From Bacteroidota bacterium (lineage in GTDB: Bacteria; Bacteroidota; Bacteroidia; Chitinophagales; Saprospiraceae): a DNA stretch of 55,214 nt. The DNA is taken from NCBI GenBank assembly GCA_024743405.1, contig JANSWP010000048.1, positions 1 to 55,214 on the forward strand, written 5' to 3'. This document shows positions 17,201 to 25,336 of this stretch, piece by piece; within the stretch, counting starts at the first letter, position 1; each line of letters begins with the position of its first letter. The notes beneath the pieces were generated by a model. That model made no database searches, had not been told where the DNA came from, and saw only the letters and a list, made by a program, of their open reading frames with translations. The position numbers and the translations under genes are program-made.

Positions 17201-19978
17201 ATGAATAAGAATTACGTTCGATTTATTTCTGCTTTTATTTTTACCCTGCTTTTACAAAATTTTGCTTTCTCTCAATGCGACCCTGGCACGATGGGAGCCG
17301 ACCCAATGACTGTTTGTGATGGAGAAGTTCTCACTTTTATTCATAACGGTGATCAAAATTTGGGCGCTGGAAATGTAATGCAATATATCCTTCATGATAA
17401 TCCAGGAGCAGCGCTAGGCAATATATTTGACACTCAGAGTGCCCCAGAATTTGGGTATGTTGTAGGTCTAAACTACGGTGAAACCTATTATGTCTCTGCT
17501 ATTGCTGGAGAGGATGATGGCTCTGGGAATGTGAATCTATCTGGTTCTTGTCTCACTGTTTCAGTTGGAACCCCCGTAGTCTTTAGTGATGCAGTTACTT
17601 TTAGTTTTGATGTCGTTGATGTGTCTTGCTCTGGTTCTTCAGATGCAACTATTACATTTACTCCTTCAGATTTAATTTATGAATGGTCAAATGGTGCGAT
17701 TGGATCAACAGTTACGAACTTACCTGCTGGTTCATTTGAAGTTACTGTTACAAATCAACTTGGTTGTACAACCGTAGAGGCTATTGTTATCTCGGAACCC
17801 GCTCCTATTGAATGTACAACAAATGGTGATTTTGTACTTTCTTGTGATATGCCATTTACTGAAATAATTTTTACTTGTACAGGCGGTGCTCCTCCGTATT
17901 CTTATACGTGGAGTAATGGAACAACTTCACCAACTATTACGGTTGATCAGCAAGGTACATATACTGTTACCTTGACCGATTCTAATGGTTGTACCTCTTT
18001 GACTTCTTTTACTGTAATAGAGGATACTAATGTTCCGATTATATCGATTTCCGGAAATTTATACATTGATTGTAGTCAATCTGCAACGATTTTGGAAGTG
18101 GGGCAAGGTATAGACTTAATCTACGAATGGTCTGATCCACTTGGGAATGTTTTTTCTACTTCACCGATTGCGACAATTGGTGAACCTGGTACTTATTGTG
18201 TAACCGTAGTTTCTGCAATTTCTGGTTGTGCTGCTACAGAATGTTTCGATGTGACTGCTGATGGTGTAGACTGTGGTACAATAAGTGGAAAAATAAATCT
18301 GGATGAAAATGAAAATTGTCAGACAGATAACGGGGAAGTTGGGTATGGAAATTGGATGGTTGCCGCAATTGGAAATAAAGATTTTTATGCATTGACGGAT
18401 GCAGATGGAAATTATGAAATGCATGTTTTACCTGGTGATTATGTGGTCGAATTCCTCTCTCCTAATGCACTTTTTGATGTATGTGATAATGGGATATTTA
18501 CCACAGTAGTTGATGAAAATGATGTTAAAATTGTTGATTTTCAGGTACAAAAATTAGCGGATTGCCCGCTTATGTCAGTTGATATCAGTACCCCGTTCTT
18601 ACGAAGATGTTTTGATACAAAGTACATTGTTAACTATTGTAATGAAGGAACGTTAGATGCAGATGATGCTTACATTATTGTAACCTTAGATAATGATATT
18701 GAATTTCAAGAGGCCTCTGAAGATTATACAGATTTAGGAAATAATACTTACCAATTTGACTTAGTAACCGTACCAATCGGAGATTGTGGGATAATTATCC
18801 TCGATGTATTTACGCCCTGTACGGTTGGGTTAGGCGAAACACTGTGTGCCGAAGCCCATATCTATCCTGATGAACCTTGTGAGCCTGTAGATCCTCTTTG
18901 GTCAGGTGCAAGTATTCGATTAGATGGGGAGTGTGTTGGTGACTCTGTTAAATTTACCATTCAAAATGTTGGGTTAGACATGACTGAATCTGCTTCTTTT
19001 ATTGTTATTGAAGATGGAGTGATGTTTATGAATGAACCCTATGAGTTTTCATTACCGAGCATGGAGACATTGACGGTTAGTTATGAAGCAGGAGGATCAA
19101 CATGGGTGATGGATGTGGAGCAAGTGAATTACCACCCAGGTGCATCTATGCCATTGGTAGGTATTGAGGGGTGTGGCACAAATATGATGGGTAATTTTAG
19201 TACTGGTTTTTTAACTCAATTTCCAGAAGATGATGCAGATGAATTTGTCTCCGTTGAATGTCGGGAAGTTATAGGAGCATGGGATCCAAATGACAAAAAT
19301 GGTTTTCCAAAGGGATATGGTGAAGAACATTTAATTGAACGTGGTCAGGAATTAGAATATTTAATCCGTTTTCAAAATACAGGTACCGACACTGCCTTTA
19401 ATATAATTGTCGAAGATGTGCTCTCTCCTTATTTAGATATTACAAGTTTGCGTCTTGGTGCTAGCAGTCACCCTTATGAATTCAATATTTTGGGAAATGA
19501 TACACTTCATTTTATTTTCGAAAATATCATGTTGCCTGATAGTAATGTAAATGAATCGGCTTCTCATGGATTTTTGAAATTCAGAATTGCTCAAATGCCT
19601 GATTTGGACTTAGGGTCAACCATTTATAATGAGGCTGCGATTTATTTTGATTTCAATGATCCTGTGATTACAAATAAAACAGATCATACAATTCGAGATC
19701 ATTTTATTGTCAATACAACTCATGTATTTTTAGAGAATGTCGAAATTCAAGCTTTTCCAAATCCTTTTGAAAATGAAACGCTCATTCAGTTAAAAGGGAA
19801 GGATTTTCAAAATTTGACTTTTGAATTATTTGATTTGACCGGAAAATTGATTCGTACTGAATATTTTGAAGGGAATGAAATCGAGGTTGATCGAGTCAAT
19901 TTAAATGAAGGATTGTATCTATTTCAAATAAAGGCAGAAAACCAATTAATCGGCACCGGGAAATTGGTGATTCGATAA
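17201..19978 (+). CDS. Secreted multidomain protein with T9SS type A C-terminal sorting domain
   Basis: A large exported protein of 925 residues. I chose the ATG at 17201 because MNKNYVRFISAFIFTLLLQNFAFSQ is a signal peptide; the frame open upstream to 17087 has no export logic. Order seen: a Cys-containing N-terminal domain; two SprB-like repeats (YEWSNGAIGSTVTNLPAGSFEVTV and YTWSNGTTSPTITVDQQGTYTVTL as short blocks); an Ig-like block; an SdrD B-like domain (SGKINLDENENCQ, ALTDADGNYEMHVLPGDY); a DUF11-like module with AWDPNDKNGFPKG and LEYLIRFQNTGTDTAFN. It ends with the T9SS type A domain (QAFPNPFENET, ELFDLTGKLIRTE, LNEGLYLFQIKA, GKLVIR). It is probably cell-surface attached or released and involved in adhesion; the ligand is unknown. 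Confidence 0.85.
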   Translation: MNKNYVRFISAFIFTLLLQNFAFSQCDPGTMGADPMTVCDGEVLTFIHNGDQNLGAGNVMQYILHDNPGAALGNIFDTQSAPEFGYVVGLNYGETYYVSAIAGEDDGSGNVNLSGSCLTVSVGTPVVFSDAVTFSFDVVDVSCSGSSDATITFTPSDLIYEWSNGAIGSTVTNLPAGSFEVTVTNQLGCTTVEAIVISEPAPIECTTNGDFVLSCDMPFTEIIFTCTGGAPPYSYTWSNGTTSPTITVDQQGTYTVTLTDSNGCTSLTSFTVIEDTNVPIISISGNLYIDCSQSATILEVGQGIDLIYEWSDPLGNVFSTSPIATIGEPGTYCVTVVSAISGCAATECFDVTADGVDCGTISGKINLDENENCQTDNGEVGYGNWMVAAIGNKDFYALTDADGNYEMHVLPGDYVVEFLSPNALFDVCDNGIFTTVVDENDVKIVDFQVQKLADCPLMSVDISTPFLRRCFDTKYIVNYCNEGTLDADDAYIIVTLDNDIEFQEASEDYTDLGNNTYQFDLVTVPIGDCGIIILDVFTPCTVGLGETLCAEAHIYPDEPCEPVDPLWSGASIRLDGECVGDSVKFTIQNVGLDMTESASFIVIEDGVMFMNEPYEFSLPSMETLTVSYEAGGSTWVMDVEQVNYHPGASMPLVGIEGCGTNMMGNFSTGFLTQFPEDDADEFVSVECREVIGAWDPNDKNGFPKGYGEEHLIERGQELEYLIRFQNTGTDTAFNIIVEDVLSPYLDITSLRLGASSHPYEFNILGNDTLHFIFENIMLPDSNVNESASHGFLKFRIAQMPDLDLGSTIYNEAAIYFDFNDPVITNKTDHTIRDHFIVNTTHVFLENVEIQAFPNPFENETLIQLKGKDFQNLTFELFDLTGKLIRTEYFEGNEIEVDRVNLNEGLYLFQIKAENQLIGTGKLVIR

Positions 19979-19982
19979 AAGG

Positions 19983-20147
19983 TTAGGGCGTTGGTAAAAA
20001 ATAAGGTACCCAATTTTGCGAAGTTATATTTTATTCAGTCGAGGCAAAAAACGTAGGCATACCCAAAGGTATAGCGAGGCTTTTTAACGATGAATGAATA
20101 AAAAAGAGCAAGTAACATGGGTAGGTTATTTCTTGCCAACTCCCTTA
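19983..20147. repeat. Dispersed palindromic repeat, copy B (full length)
   Basis: 165 bp. Terminal inverted arms of 30 bp lie at 19983-20012 and 20118-20147, with 24 of 30 positions complementary. The inner arms also pair (TTTTATTCA in both), around the shared core 20041-20090 and an apical CATACC / GGTAT stem with loop CAAA. Its arm sequence (GTTGG near the tips) differs from copy C, yet both arms carry the change. It lies between the convergent ends of the T9SS cargo gene and the SGNH hydrolase gene, five bases after the first stop. Confidence 0.75.
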
Positions 20148-20201
20148 GTAAAAGATTTTTTAGGCACGGATTGCATAAAGTCCCAAGCAATTCGTGCATT
20201 T

Positions 20202-21218
20202 TTATTTTTCTATTTGATTCCTTAAAAAAGGCAATAATTTTTCTGCGAAAAGTAGGTGTCCTTTTGCATTTGGATGACCATCATATGGATGATTGGTATA
20301 TTTTTCATCCCAAACGTCCCAAGAAATATCGACAAAAGAAATTTGATTTTTGCCACAAAATTTTTCGATATGTTCAGCTCCCACACCTTCAATATTTGCG
20401 AGGACCAGTTCAATATTATTTTTGGCGCAAATATGCTTTATCCTCAATAAGATTTGTTCCGTCACTTTTTTTCTATCATCAAAAAAATCAAGAAATTTTT
20501 CAATCAAAGCTTGTCCGTAATAAATGACTCTAAACGTTTTTGCTCCTTTCCAGAGTTGATGAACTAATTTATCACTTTGATGTATAATCAATTTTCCATC
20601 AGAGTCTAATTTTCCATACGGCTGATTTAATAAACCCAAATGTCCCCATGACATGACATGTCGACGCCTTTCTCTGGAAAAAACATTACGCATTTGGTGA
20701 AACTGCCCATAAGCTAAAACGATGGTGTTGGGTTTGTTTTCGGGTAGATTATTTTCTAATTGAAGCAAAGAATGAAGCGTTCCATATCCACTTACGCCCC
20801 AATTGATAACTTCAAATTCAGCGAATTCCTTTTGAATTAACCAGGGTAAAGTTTCCTCATCATTTACTCCCCATCCGTGCATAACAGAGCAGCCCATTAT
20901 CCACATTTTTGGTCTTTCTTTATACAAATAATGACTATCAATTGGGTAAGTTATTCTTAAGGTAGAAGGTAAGTGAGTTGTTTCAAAGGTATGTTCATTT
21001 TGTAGTATCACCTTGAATTTTCCAGGTAAATGTGCGTAACCTAGAATAGAATCCTTTTGTATATAAGTACCTCCAGGAAGAACTTCAATATTGGGTTTTG
21101 ATGCGAAATATGGAGTGAAGTTAAAAATGCGTAAACTGATTTCTCCGAGTAAAAAAAGAAGGCTAATAAGGATTAAATAGCTAATAAAATATTTAACAAG
21201 GATCTTTTTTCGCTTCAT
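20202..21218 (-). CDS. Membrane-anchored SGNH/GDSL-type hydrolase
   Basis: A hydrolase of the SGNH superfamily, probably a carbohydrate esterase or lipase-like enzyme working outside the inner membrane. 338 residues. An N-terminal membrane segment at about 6-27 anchors it. Block I is MGCSVMHGWG with nucleophile Ser111; block II is INWGVSGYG with Gly144; block III is replaced by AYGQFHQ where the usual GxND would stand. The C-terminal DGHPNAKGH supplies the Asp-x-x-His pair. The atypical block III means activity cannot be assumed. The upstream gene on the same strand is an EamA transporter, only 20 bp away, so the two are probably co-transcribed. Confidence 0.8.
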   Translation of the reverse strand: MKRKKILVKYFISYLILISLLFLLGEISLRIFNFTPYFASKPNIEVLPGGTYIQKDSILGYAHLPGKFKVILQNEHTFETTHLPSTLRITYPIDSHYLYKERPKMWIMGCSVMHGWGVNDEETLPWLIQKEFAEFEVINWGVSGYGTLHSLLQLENNLPENKPNTIVLAYGQFHQMRNVFSRERRRHVMSWGHLGLLNQPYGKLDSDGKLIIHQSDKLVHQLWKGAKTFRVIYYGQALIEKFLDFFDDRKKVTEQILLRIKHICAKNNIELVLANIEGVGAEHIEKFCGKNQISFVDISWDVWDEKYTNHPYDGHPNAKGHLLFAEKLLPFLRNQIEK

Positions 21219-21238
21219 TATATTATTGAAAAATTGAG

Positions 21239-22123
21239 TTAAGTTTTTTCAAATTTATTTTTCAAAAAAGGATAAATGAAAATGACACCCAAAACTATTA
21301 AAACACCCCAATAAAAATTAGCTGAAAGTTCTTGATTTTCTTTCAAAATGACAATAGCGAGAATTATTCCATATACAGGCTCTAAATTGACGGTAAGATT
21401 GGATGCAAAGGCAGAAATATATTTTAGGGCTCTCAATGCTAAAACGTAACCCAGCGTAGTACAGACAAGAGAAAGTAACAATAAGTATATTAGGTCATCC
21501 CAATTAGGTAGAAATTTTAAACTTTCATCAAAACCAAAATAAAAAGGTAATAAGATAGACAGGAATATCCAAGCGCTTCCCATTTCTAGAAAAGTAATAT
21601 TTAAGGGTTCTGTGGTATGAATCAATTTTTTATTTAAAATGCCAAAAATGGACATTAATATAGCAGAAAGCAGACCCATCCAAATTCCCATTTGCATAGA
21701 AATTTCTGTACTATCTACTACCAACATTAGTCCTGGAATGACCAAAAGCCCTAGCAATATTTCATACCATTTTACCTTTTTTTTCATCATAAAAGGTTCT
21801 AAAATGGAAGTAAAAAGAGCGCCTGTGGCCATTGTTACTAGGCAAATAGAGGCATTTGAGAGGTGAATTGCCGCAAAAAAGGTAACCCAATGAAGTCCAA
21901 CTAAAATGCCGATGCCAATAAACTGTAGAATAGTTTTTAGGGGTAATTCACGGAATAACCTCCGAACATTAATCAAAAATAAAAGGCTAATAGAAGTAAA
22001 GAAAACTCGCCACCATACCAGCACTGTGGCATCTAGTTCGATGAGTTTTCCTAAAATAGCAGTAAACCCAAATAGTAAAACTGCGGCATGCAGTTCGAGG
22101 TATGCTTTGGAAACTGGATTCAT
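21239..22123 (-). CDS. DMT-superfamily transporter (EamA family)
   Basis: An inner-membrane carrier of the drug/metabolite superfamily, expected to export or import a small metabolite. The sequence is ten hydrophobic helices in two EamA halves: the first opens ELHAAVLLFGFTAILGKLI, the second runs from MGLLSAILMSIFGILNKKLI to the conserved NLEPVYGIILAIVILKENQ. 294 residues from the ATG at 22123; an ATG at 22165 would add 14 polar residues and cannot be ruled out. I prefer the shorter form because the first helix then starts a few residues in, as in family members. It forms a likely two-gene unit with the SGNH hydrolase downstream. The substrate is unknown. Confidence 0.85.
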   Translation of the reverse strand: MNPVSKAYLELHAAVLLFGFTAILGKLIELDATVLVWWRVFFTSISLLFLINVRRLFRELPLKTILQFIGIGILVGLHWVTFFAAIHLSNASICLVTMATGALFTSILEPFMMKKKVKWYEILLGLLVIPGLMLVVDSTEISMQMGIWMGLLSAILMSIFGILNKKLIHTTEPLNITFLEMGSAWIFLSILLPFYFGFDESLKFLPNWDDLIYLLLLSLVCTTLGYVLALRALKYISAFASNLTVNLEPVYGIILAIVILKENQELSANFYWGVLIVLGVIFIYPFLKNKFEKT

Positions 22124-22299
22124 TTTAAAGGTTGCCCGGTTGTAGAAAGAGGTGATTATCTCCATGAATTTTTAGTTTGAAAACTAAACGAGATATATTC
22201 TTTTCAACCGATATTTCGAAGTTAGATAAACATAATTTTAACATGCCTGTTTATCAATCAAATCAAGCGCAAAGCAACAAAAATTAAGTTGCGAATCCT

Positions 22300-22307
22300 T
22301 ATCTTTG
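22300..22307 (+). promoter_or_regulatory. Promoter -7 element of the peroxiredoxin gene
   Basis: TATCTTTG at 22300-22307 fits TAnnTTTG. A clear TTTG at -33 is not present. The predicted leader is about 80 bases. Confidence 0.45.
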
Positions 22308-22392
22308 CGTGCATTTTAATTATTGCTTAACTAGAAATCGACTTGTGTGAAAAATTATCGCAAATCGTATTTCGTAAATTGAAAATGAACAC

Positions 22393-22863
22393 ATGGCTAT
22401 TAAAGCTGGCGATAAAGCCCCTGTATTTACACTTAGAGACTCAGACAAAAATGAAGTAAGTTTGGAAGGTTACAAAGGTAAAAATGTAGTTCTTTTGTTT
22501 TTCCCATTGGCGTTTACTGGTGTTTGTACGACCGAGTTGTGCGCTATGAGGGATGATATAGGAACTTATGAAGGTTTGAATGCGGAAGTTTTAGCAGTTT
22601 CAGTTGACTCTTTGTTTACTTTAGAAAAATTCAAGGCGGAACAAAATTTTAATTTTCCACTTTTATCTGATTTTAATAAAGAGGTTTCAAGAGCCTACGA
22701 TGCACTTTATGAGGATTTTGTATTAGATATGAAGGGCGTTTCTAAAAGGTCTGCTTTTGTTATTGATAAAGAAGGTACAGTTAGATACGCTGAAGTTTTG
22801 GAAAGCGCTGGAGATTTACCGAACTTTGAGGTCGTAAAAGAAACTTTGGCTTCTTTGAATTAA
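22393..22863 (+). CDS. Peroxiredoxin (AhpE/BCP type)
   Basis: A thiol peroxidase reducing hydrogen peroxide or organic peroxides, cytoplasmic. 156 residues. The peroxidatic cysteine is Cys45 in FPLAFTGVCTTELC, with the Thr42 and later Arg of the active site in place. Cys50 is five residues on, the position of the resolving cysteine in alpha-type BCP proteins, so a two-Cys intramolecular cycle is possible. The rest, LAVSVDSLFTLEKFKAEQNFNFPLLSD and RSAFVIDKEGTVRYAEV (partial motifs), is standard. No start ambiguity. It is followed 79 bp downstream by clpS, with a hairpin between them. Confidence 0.92.
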   Translation: MAIKAGDKAPVFTLRDSDKNEVSLEGYKGKNVVLLFFPLAFTGVCTTELCAMRDDIGTYEGLNAEVLAVSVDSLFTLEKFKAEQNFNFPLLSDFNKEVSRAYDALYEDFVLDMKGVSKRSAFVIDKEGTVRYAEVLESAGDLPNFEVVKETLASLN

Positions 22864-22872
22864 TAAGAGATT

Positions 22873-22922
22873 GAGCGTTTAGAAATTTGAGTGTTTTAGT
22901 TTTCTAACGCTCTATTTTCAAG
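22873..22922 (+). terminator. Hairpin after the peroxiredoxin gene
   Basis: GAGCGTTTAGAAA (22873-22885) pairs with TTTCTAACGCTC (22911-22922) with one bulged base. The T-rich tail (TATTTTC) is weak, so termination may be partial. Confidence 0.5.
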
Positions 22923-22942
22923 CTCTCCAAAATCATTATTCT

Positions 22943-23248
22943 ATGTTGTTGACGAATAGCTATCCATTTGAAGAGGATACGGACGTATTGGTAGAGGAAG
23001 AAATCGAAGAGGATATAGGTACCGGTGAGGAGTCCTTTCTTATTGTTTATAATGATGATCACAATACATTCGATTGGGTCATTAAATGTTTTATGGATAT
23101 TTTAAAGCATACCGAACAGCAGTCTGAGCAGTTGGCTTTAATCATTCATACAAAAGGTAAAGCGACGGTTAAAACCGCTCCAAAATCAAAACTGCGCCCA
23201 CCTAGAGAAGCTCTAGTAGACAGAGGTCTATCAGCTGTTATTGAATGA
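22943..23248 (+). CDS. clpS: ClpS adaptor protein
   Basis: Adaptor that binds proteins with destabilising N-terminal residues and hands them to a ClpA/ClpC-type unfoldase. 101 residues. The degron pocket is intact: Asn37-Asp38-Asp39 in YNDDHNTFDWVI and His69 in ALIIHTKGKATV, matching N34, D35, D36 and H66 of E. coli ClpS. The first 30 residues are a disordered, very acidic tail (EEDTDVLVEEEIEEDIG), comparable in place to the N-terminal extension of other ClpS proteins that engages the unfoldase. The next gene is aat, which makes N-degrons, so the pair belongs to the same route, although a strong terminator separates them. The unfoldase is not in the window. Confidence 0.93.
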   Translation: MLLTNSYPFEEDTDVLVEEEIEEDIGTGEESFLIVYNDDHNTFDWVIKCFMDILKHTEQQSEQLALIIHTKGKATVKTAPKSKLRPPREALVDRGLSAVIE

Positions 23249-23285
23249 GTTAACATATAGAAGAATAAAGGGTGAGCTGTCTTTG

Positions 23286-23325
23286 AAAATGAGTAAAGAT
23301 GTTATTAGTCTTTACTCATTTTTGT
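23286..23325 (+). terminator. Terminator after clpS
   Basis: AAAATGAGTAAAGA (23286-23299) and TCTTTACTCATTTT (23309-23322) form a perfect 14-bp stem followed by T-rich sequence. It implies that aat has its own promoter. Confidence 0.85.
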
Positions 23326-23368
23326 TTATTACCTTCCTTCCATTTGTAAATTAAAAATCGCCAACCTC

Positions 23369-24058
23369 TTGCCAGTTTATTACCTAAATGATGAATACAT
23401 TGCTTTTCCAAATCCAGAATTAACTTCTGAAGAAGGGATTTTAGCAGTTGGTGGTGATTATACACCTGATTGGATTTTGCTGGCCTATCAACATGGTATT
23501 TTCCCATGGAGTAACCCCAATGATCCGATACTTTGGTGGTGTCCTGACCCTCGCTTCGTGTTATTCCCTGAAGAATTGAAGGTCTCTAAAAGCATGCGTC
23601 CTTTTTTTAATCAGAGGAAATTTGAAGTGACCTTTGATACATGTTTTGAAGAAGTGATGCGAAATTGTATGGAGTTTTCTCGAAGGGGACAGAAAGGGAC
23701 TTGGATTTCGGAACCAATGATTCAAGGGTATTTGGAGGTGCACAATCTTGGATTTGCCCATTCGGTGGAAGTTTGGAAGGAAGATGAATTAGTAGGTGGT
23801 CTTTATGGTATTGCCTTAGGAAATGTATTTTTTGGGGAATCAATGTTCTCTAAGGCGAGTAATGCTTCCAAATTTGGTTTTATTAAGTTAGTTCGATTTT
23901 TGCAAAAGAATGATTTTCAACTAATTGATTGTCAGCAAGAAACGAAACATTTGGCAAGCCTCGGGGCAAGAAGTATTCCGAGGAAAAGGTTTTTACAAAC
24001 TTTAAAAGACAATGATTTAATGAAGACGTTGAGAGGCAAATGGAAGTATGAGGAGTGA
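23369..24058 (+). CDS. aat: Leucyl/phenylalanyl-tRNA--protein transferase
   Basis: Transfers Leu or Phe from aminoacyl-tRNA to proteins with N-terminal Lys or Arg, creating N-degrons read by ClpS. 229 residues, the usual size. Seen: YLNDEYIAFPNPELTSEEG, GILAVGGDYTP, YQHGIFPWSNPNDPILWWCPDPR, and GESMFSKASNASKFGF, all family hallmarks. No ATG is in a sensible place; TTG at 23369 gives the expected MPVYYLNDE opening. A weak promoter-like TCCATTTG lies at 23339-23346, which would give a leader of fewer than 25 bases. It is convergent with the PfkB kinase gene, and its stop lies within a shared hairpin. Confidence 0.93.
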   Translation: MPVYYLNDEYIAFPNPELTSEEGILAVGGDYTPDWILLAYQHGIFPWSNPNDPILWWCPDPRFVLFPEELKVSKSMRPFFNQRKFEVTFDTCFEEVMRNCMEFSRRGQKGTWISEPMIQGYLEVHNLGFAHSVEVWKEDELVGGLYGIALGNVFFGESMFSKASNASKFGFIKLVRFLQKNDFQLIDCQQETKHLASLGARSIPRKRFLQTLKDNDLMKTLRGKWKYEE

Positions 24059-24083
24059 AAGATTTCCTAAACCTTTCACTCCT
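24051..24083. terminator. Shared hairpin of aat and the PfkB kinase gene
   Basis: AGGAGTGAAAG (24051-24061) and CTTTCACTCCT (24073-24083) form a perfect 11-bp stem containing the aat stop codon. Flanking T runs are poor, so it is a probable but not certain terminator. Confidence 0.6.
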
Positions 24084-24091
24084 GAATAACA

Positions 24092-25012
24092 TTATAGTTG
24101 GGCATCAAAATTCACTAATTGAACAAATCGCGAGACCCTATTTTTGATATCAGCATTTGTCAATCCTTTGAGTTTCTCTATTCCAAATTTTTCAACGCAG
24201 AAAGAAGCCATTGCTGATCCAAAAATGACCCCACGTTTCATATTCTCAAAACTTATGTCACCAGATTGGGAAATATAGCCCATAAAACCGCCTGCGAATG
24301 TATCTCCAGCGCCAGTAGGGTCAAAAACTTCGGCTAAGGGAAGAGCAGGAGCAAAGAAAATATCTTGGTCATGGAATAATAGTGCACCATGTTCTCCTTT
24401 CTTGATGATTAAATATTTAGGCCCCATATTCATGATGGTTGCCGCTGCAGTCACTAAAGAATAATCACCCGAAAGTTGTCTTGCTTCTTCGTCATTTATA
24501 ATCAAAACATCGATTTTCGCAATTACTTCTTTCAATCGATCCATTGCAATGTCCATCCAGAAATTCATGGTATCCATTGCGATTAACTTTGGAGGGTGCT
24601 CCATTTGTTCAATAACTCTCATTTGAACGTCAGGCGTTAAATTTCCTAGCATCAAAAATTCTGAATTCTTGTAACTATCAGGTAAAACGGGGTCGAAATC
24701 TGCTAAAACATTTAATTGAGTGTCAAGGGTGTCGCGCTTATTCATATTATCATGATAGCGACCAGCCCAAAAGAAAGATTTTTCACCTTCTTTAATTTGC
24801 AATCCTTCCAATTTAATACCTCGTGATTTCATATATTCCAATTCGGTATTTGGAAAGTCATCACCGACAACAGAAACTAAATTGATATCTTTATTAAAAT
24901 AGGAAGCGGCAAGCGATATATAGGTAGCTGCACCGCCAACTATTTTTTCTGCTTTACCAAGAGGGGTTTCAATTTGATCAAAGGCAACTGTACCGACAGT
25001 CAATAAACTCAT
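24092..25012 (-). CDS. PfkB-family carbohydrate kinase
   Basis: A ribokinase-fold kinase that phosphorylates a sugar or nucleoside with ATP. 306 residues. The N-terminal substrate side has KIVGGAATYISLAASYF, where the usual GG motif lies. The C-terminal signature is FDPTGAGDTFAGGFMGY (231-247), with catalytic base Asp237 and the GAGD anion hole. MDTMNFWMDIAMDRL and LIINDEEARQLSG are typical of a subgroup near adenosine kinase-like and RbsK-like proteins, but the substrate cannot be fixed. It is a single gene, convergent with aat. Its 5' side faces the tRNA promoter region. Confidence 0.88.
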   Translation of the reverse strand: MSLLTVGTVAFDQIETPLGKAEKIVGGAATYISLAASYFNKDINLVSVVGDDFPNTELEYMKSRGIKLEGLQIKEGEKSFFWAGRYHDNMNKRDTLDTQLNVLADFDPVLPDSYKNSEFLMLGNLTPDVQMRVIEQMEHPPKLIAMDTMNFWMDIAMDRLKEVIAKIDVLIINDEEARQLSGDYSLVTAAATIMNMGPKYLIIKKGEHGALLFHDQDIFFAPALPLAEVFDPTGAGDTFAGGFMGYISQSGDISFENMKRGVIFGSAMASFCVEKFGIEKLKGLTNADIKNRVSRFVQLVNFDAQL

Positions 25013-25125
25013 ATGTCAAAAGTTATTTTTAGATTAAAAATTTTTTATATAGATTTGAAAATCAGCTAGATATGATAATAGTTAATTAAAAAAGAAATAT
25101 TTTTTTTAAAAAACTTGCCCAAAGA

Positions 25126-25156
25126 TTGCACTTTTATTTTGAATGGTATACATTTG
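25126..25156 (+). promoter_or_regulatory. Promoter of the tRNA-Asn gene
   Basis: TTG at 25126-25128, a 20-base spacer and TACATTTG at 25149-25156 match the Bacteroidota consensus. The predicted start near 25161 leaves a 5' leader of about 34 bases. Confidence 0.6.
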
Positions 25157-25194
25157 CGTCGCTTTTTGAAGAAAAGGCATTGATTATTGAAAAA

Positions 25195-25268
25195 GCCTCC
25201 TTAGCTCAGCTGGTTAGAGCGGCGGACTGTTAATCCGTAGGTCCAAGGTTCAAGTCCTTGAGGAGGCG
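25195..25268 (+). tRNA. tRNA-Asn (anticodon GTT)
   Basis: A complete cloverleaf of 74 bases. The acceptor stem GCCTCCT (25195-25201) pairs with AGGAGGC (25261-25267), with G as discriminator. The D arm is GCTC / GAGC, the anticodon stem GCGGA / TCCGT encloses loop CTGTTAA with anticodon GTT, and the T arm is CAAGG-TTCAAGT-CCTTG. CCA is not encoded. An intrinsic terminator follows five bases downstream. Confidence 0.97.
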
Positions 25269-25272
25269 CTTA

Positions 25273-25303
25273 AAGCCGTACAAATTTTTGTGCGGCTTTT
25301 TTA
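25273..25303 (+). terminator. Terminator of tRNA-Asn
   Basis: AAGCCGTACAA (25273-25283) pairs with TTGTGCGGCTT (25288-25298) with a T-rich loop and a following run of T. It is a strong intrinsic terminator. Confidence 0.9.
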
Positions 25304-25336
25304 TTTGAATAAATTCTAACAAAATATTTTCATTTC

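Noticed and set aside
20117-20527. Plus-strand open frame opposite the SGNH hydrolase gene
   Set aside because: It overlaps repeat copy B and the well-supported minus-strand hydrolase; composition is that of an antisense frame.
22943-24058. clpS-aat as a single operon
   Set aside because: A perfect 14-bp terminator hairpin with a T tail lies between the genes, so I report only proximity.
24092-25012. Adenosine kinase or ribokinase as a specific call
   Set aside because: The PfkB signature is clear but substrate-specific residues cannot be assigned from the sequence alone.
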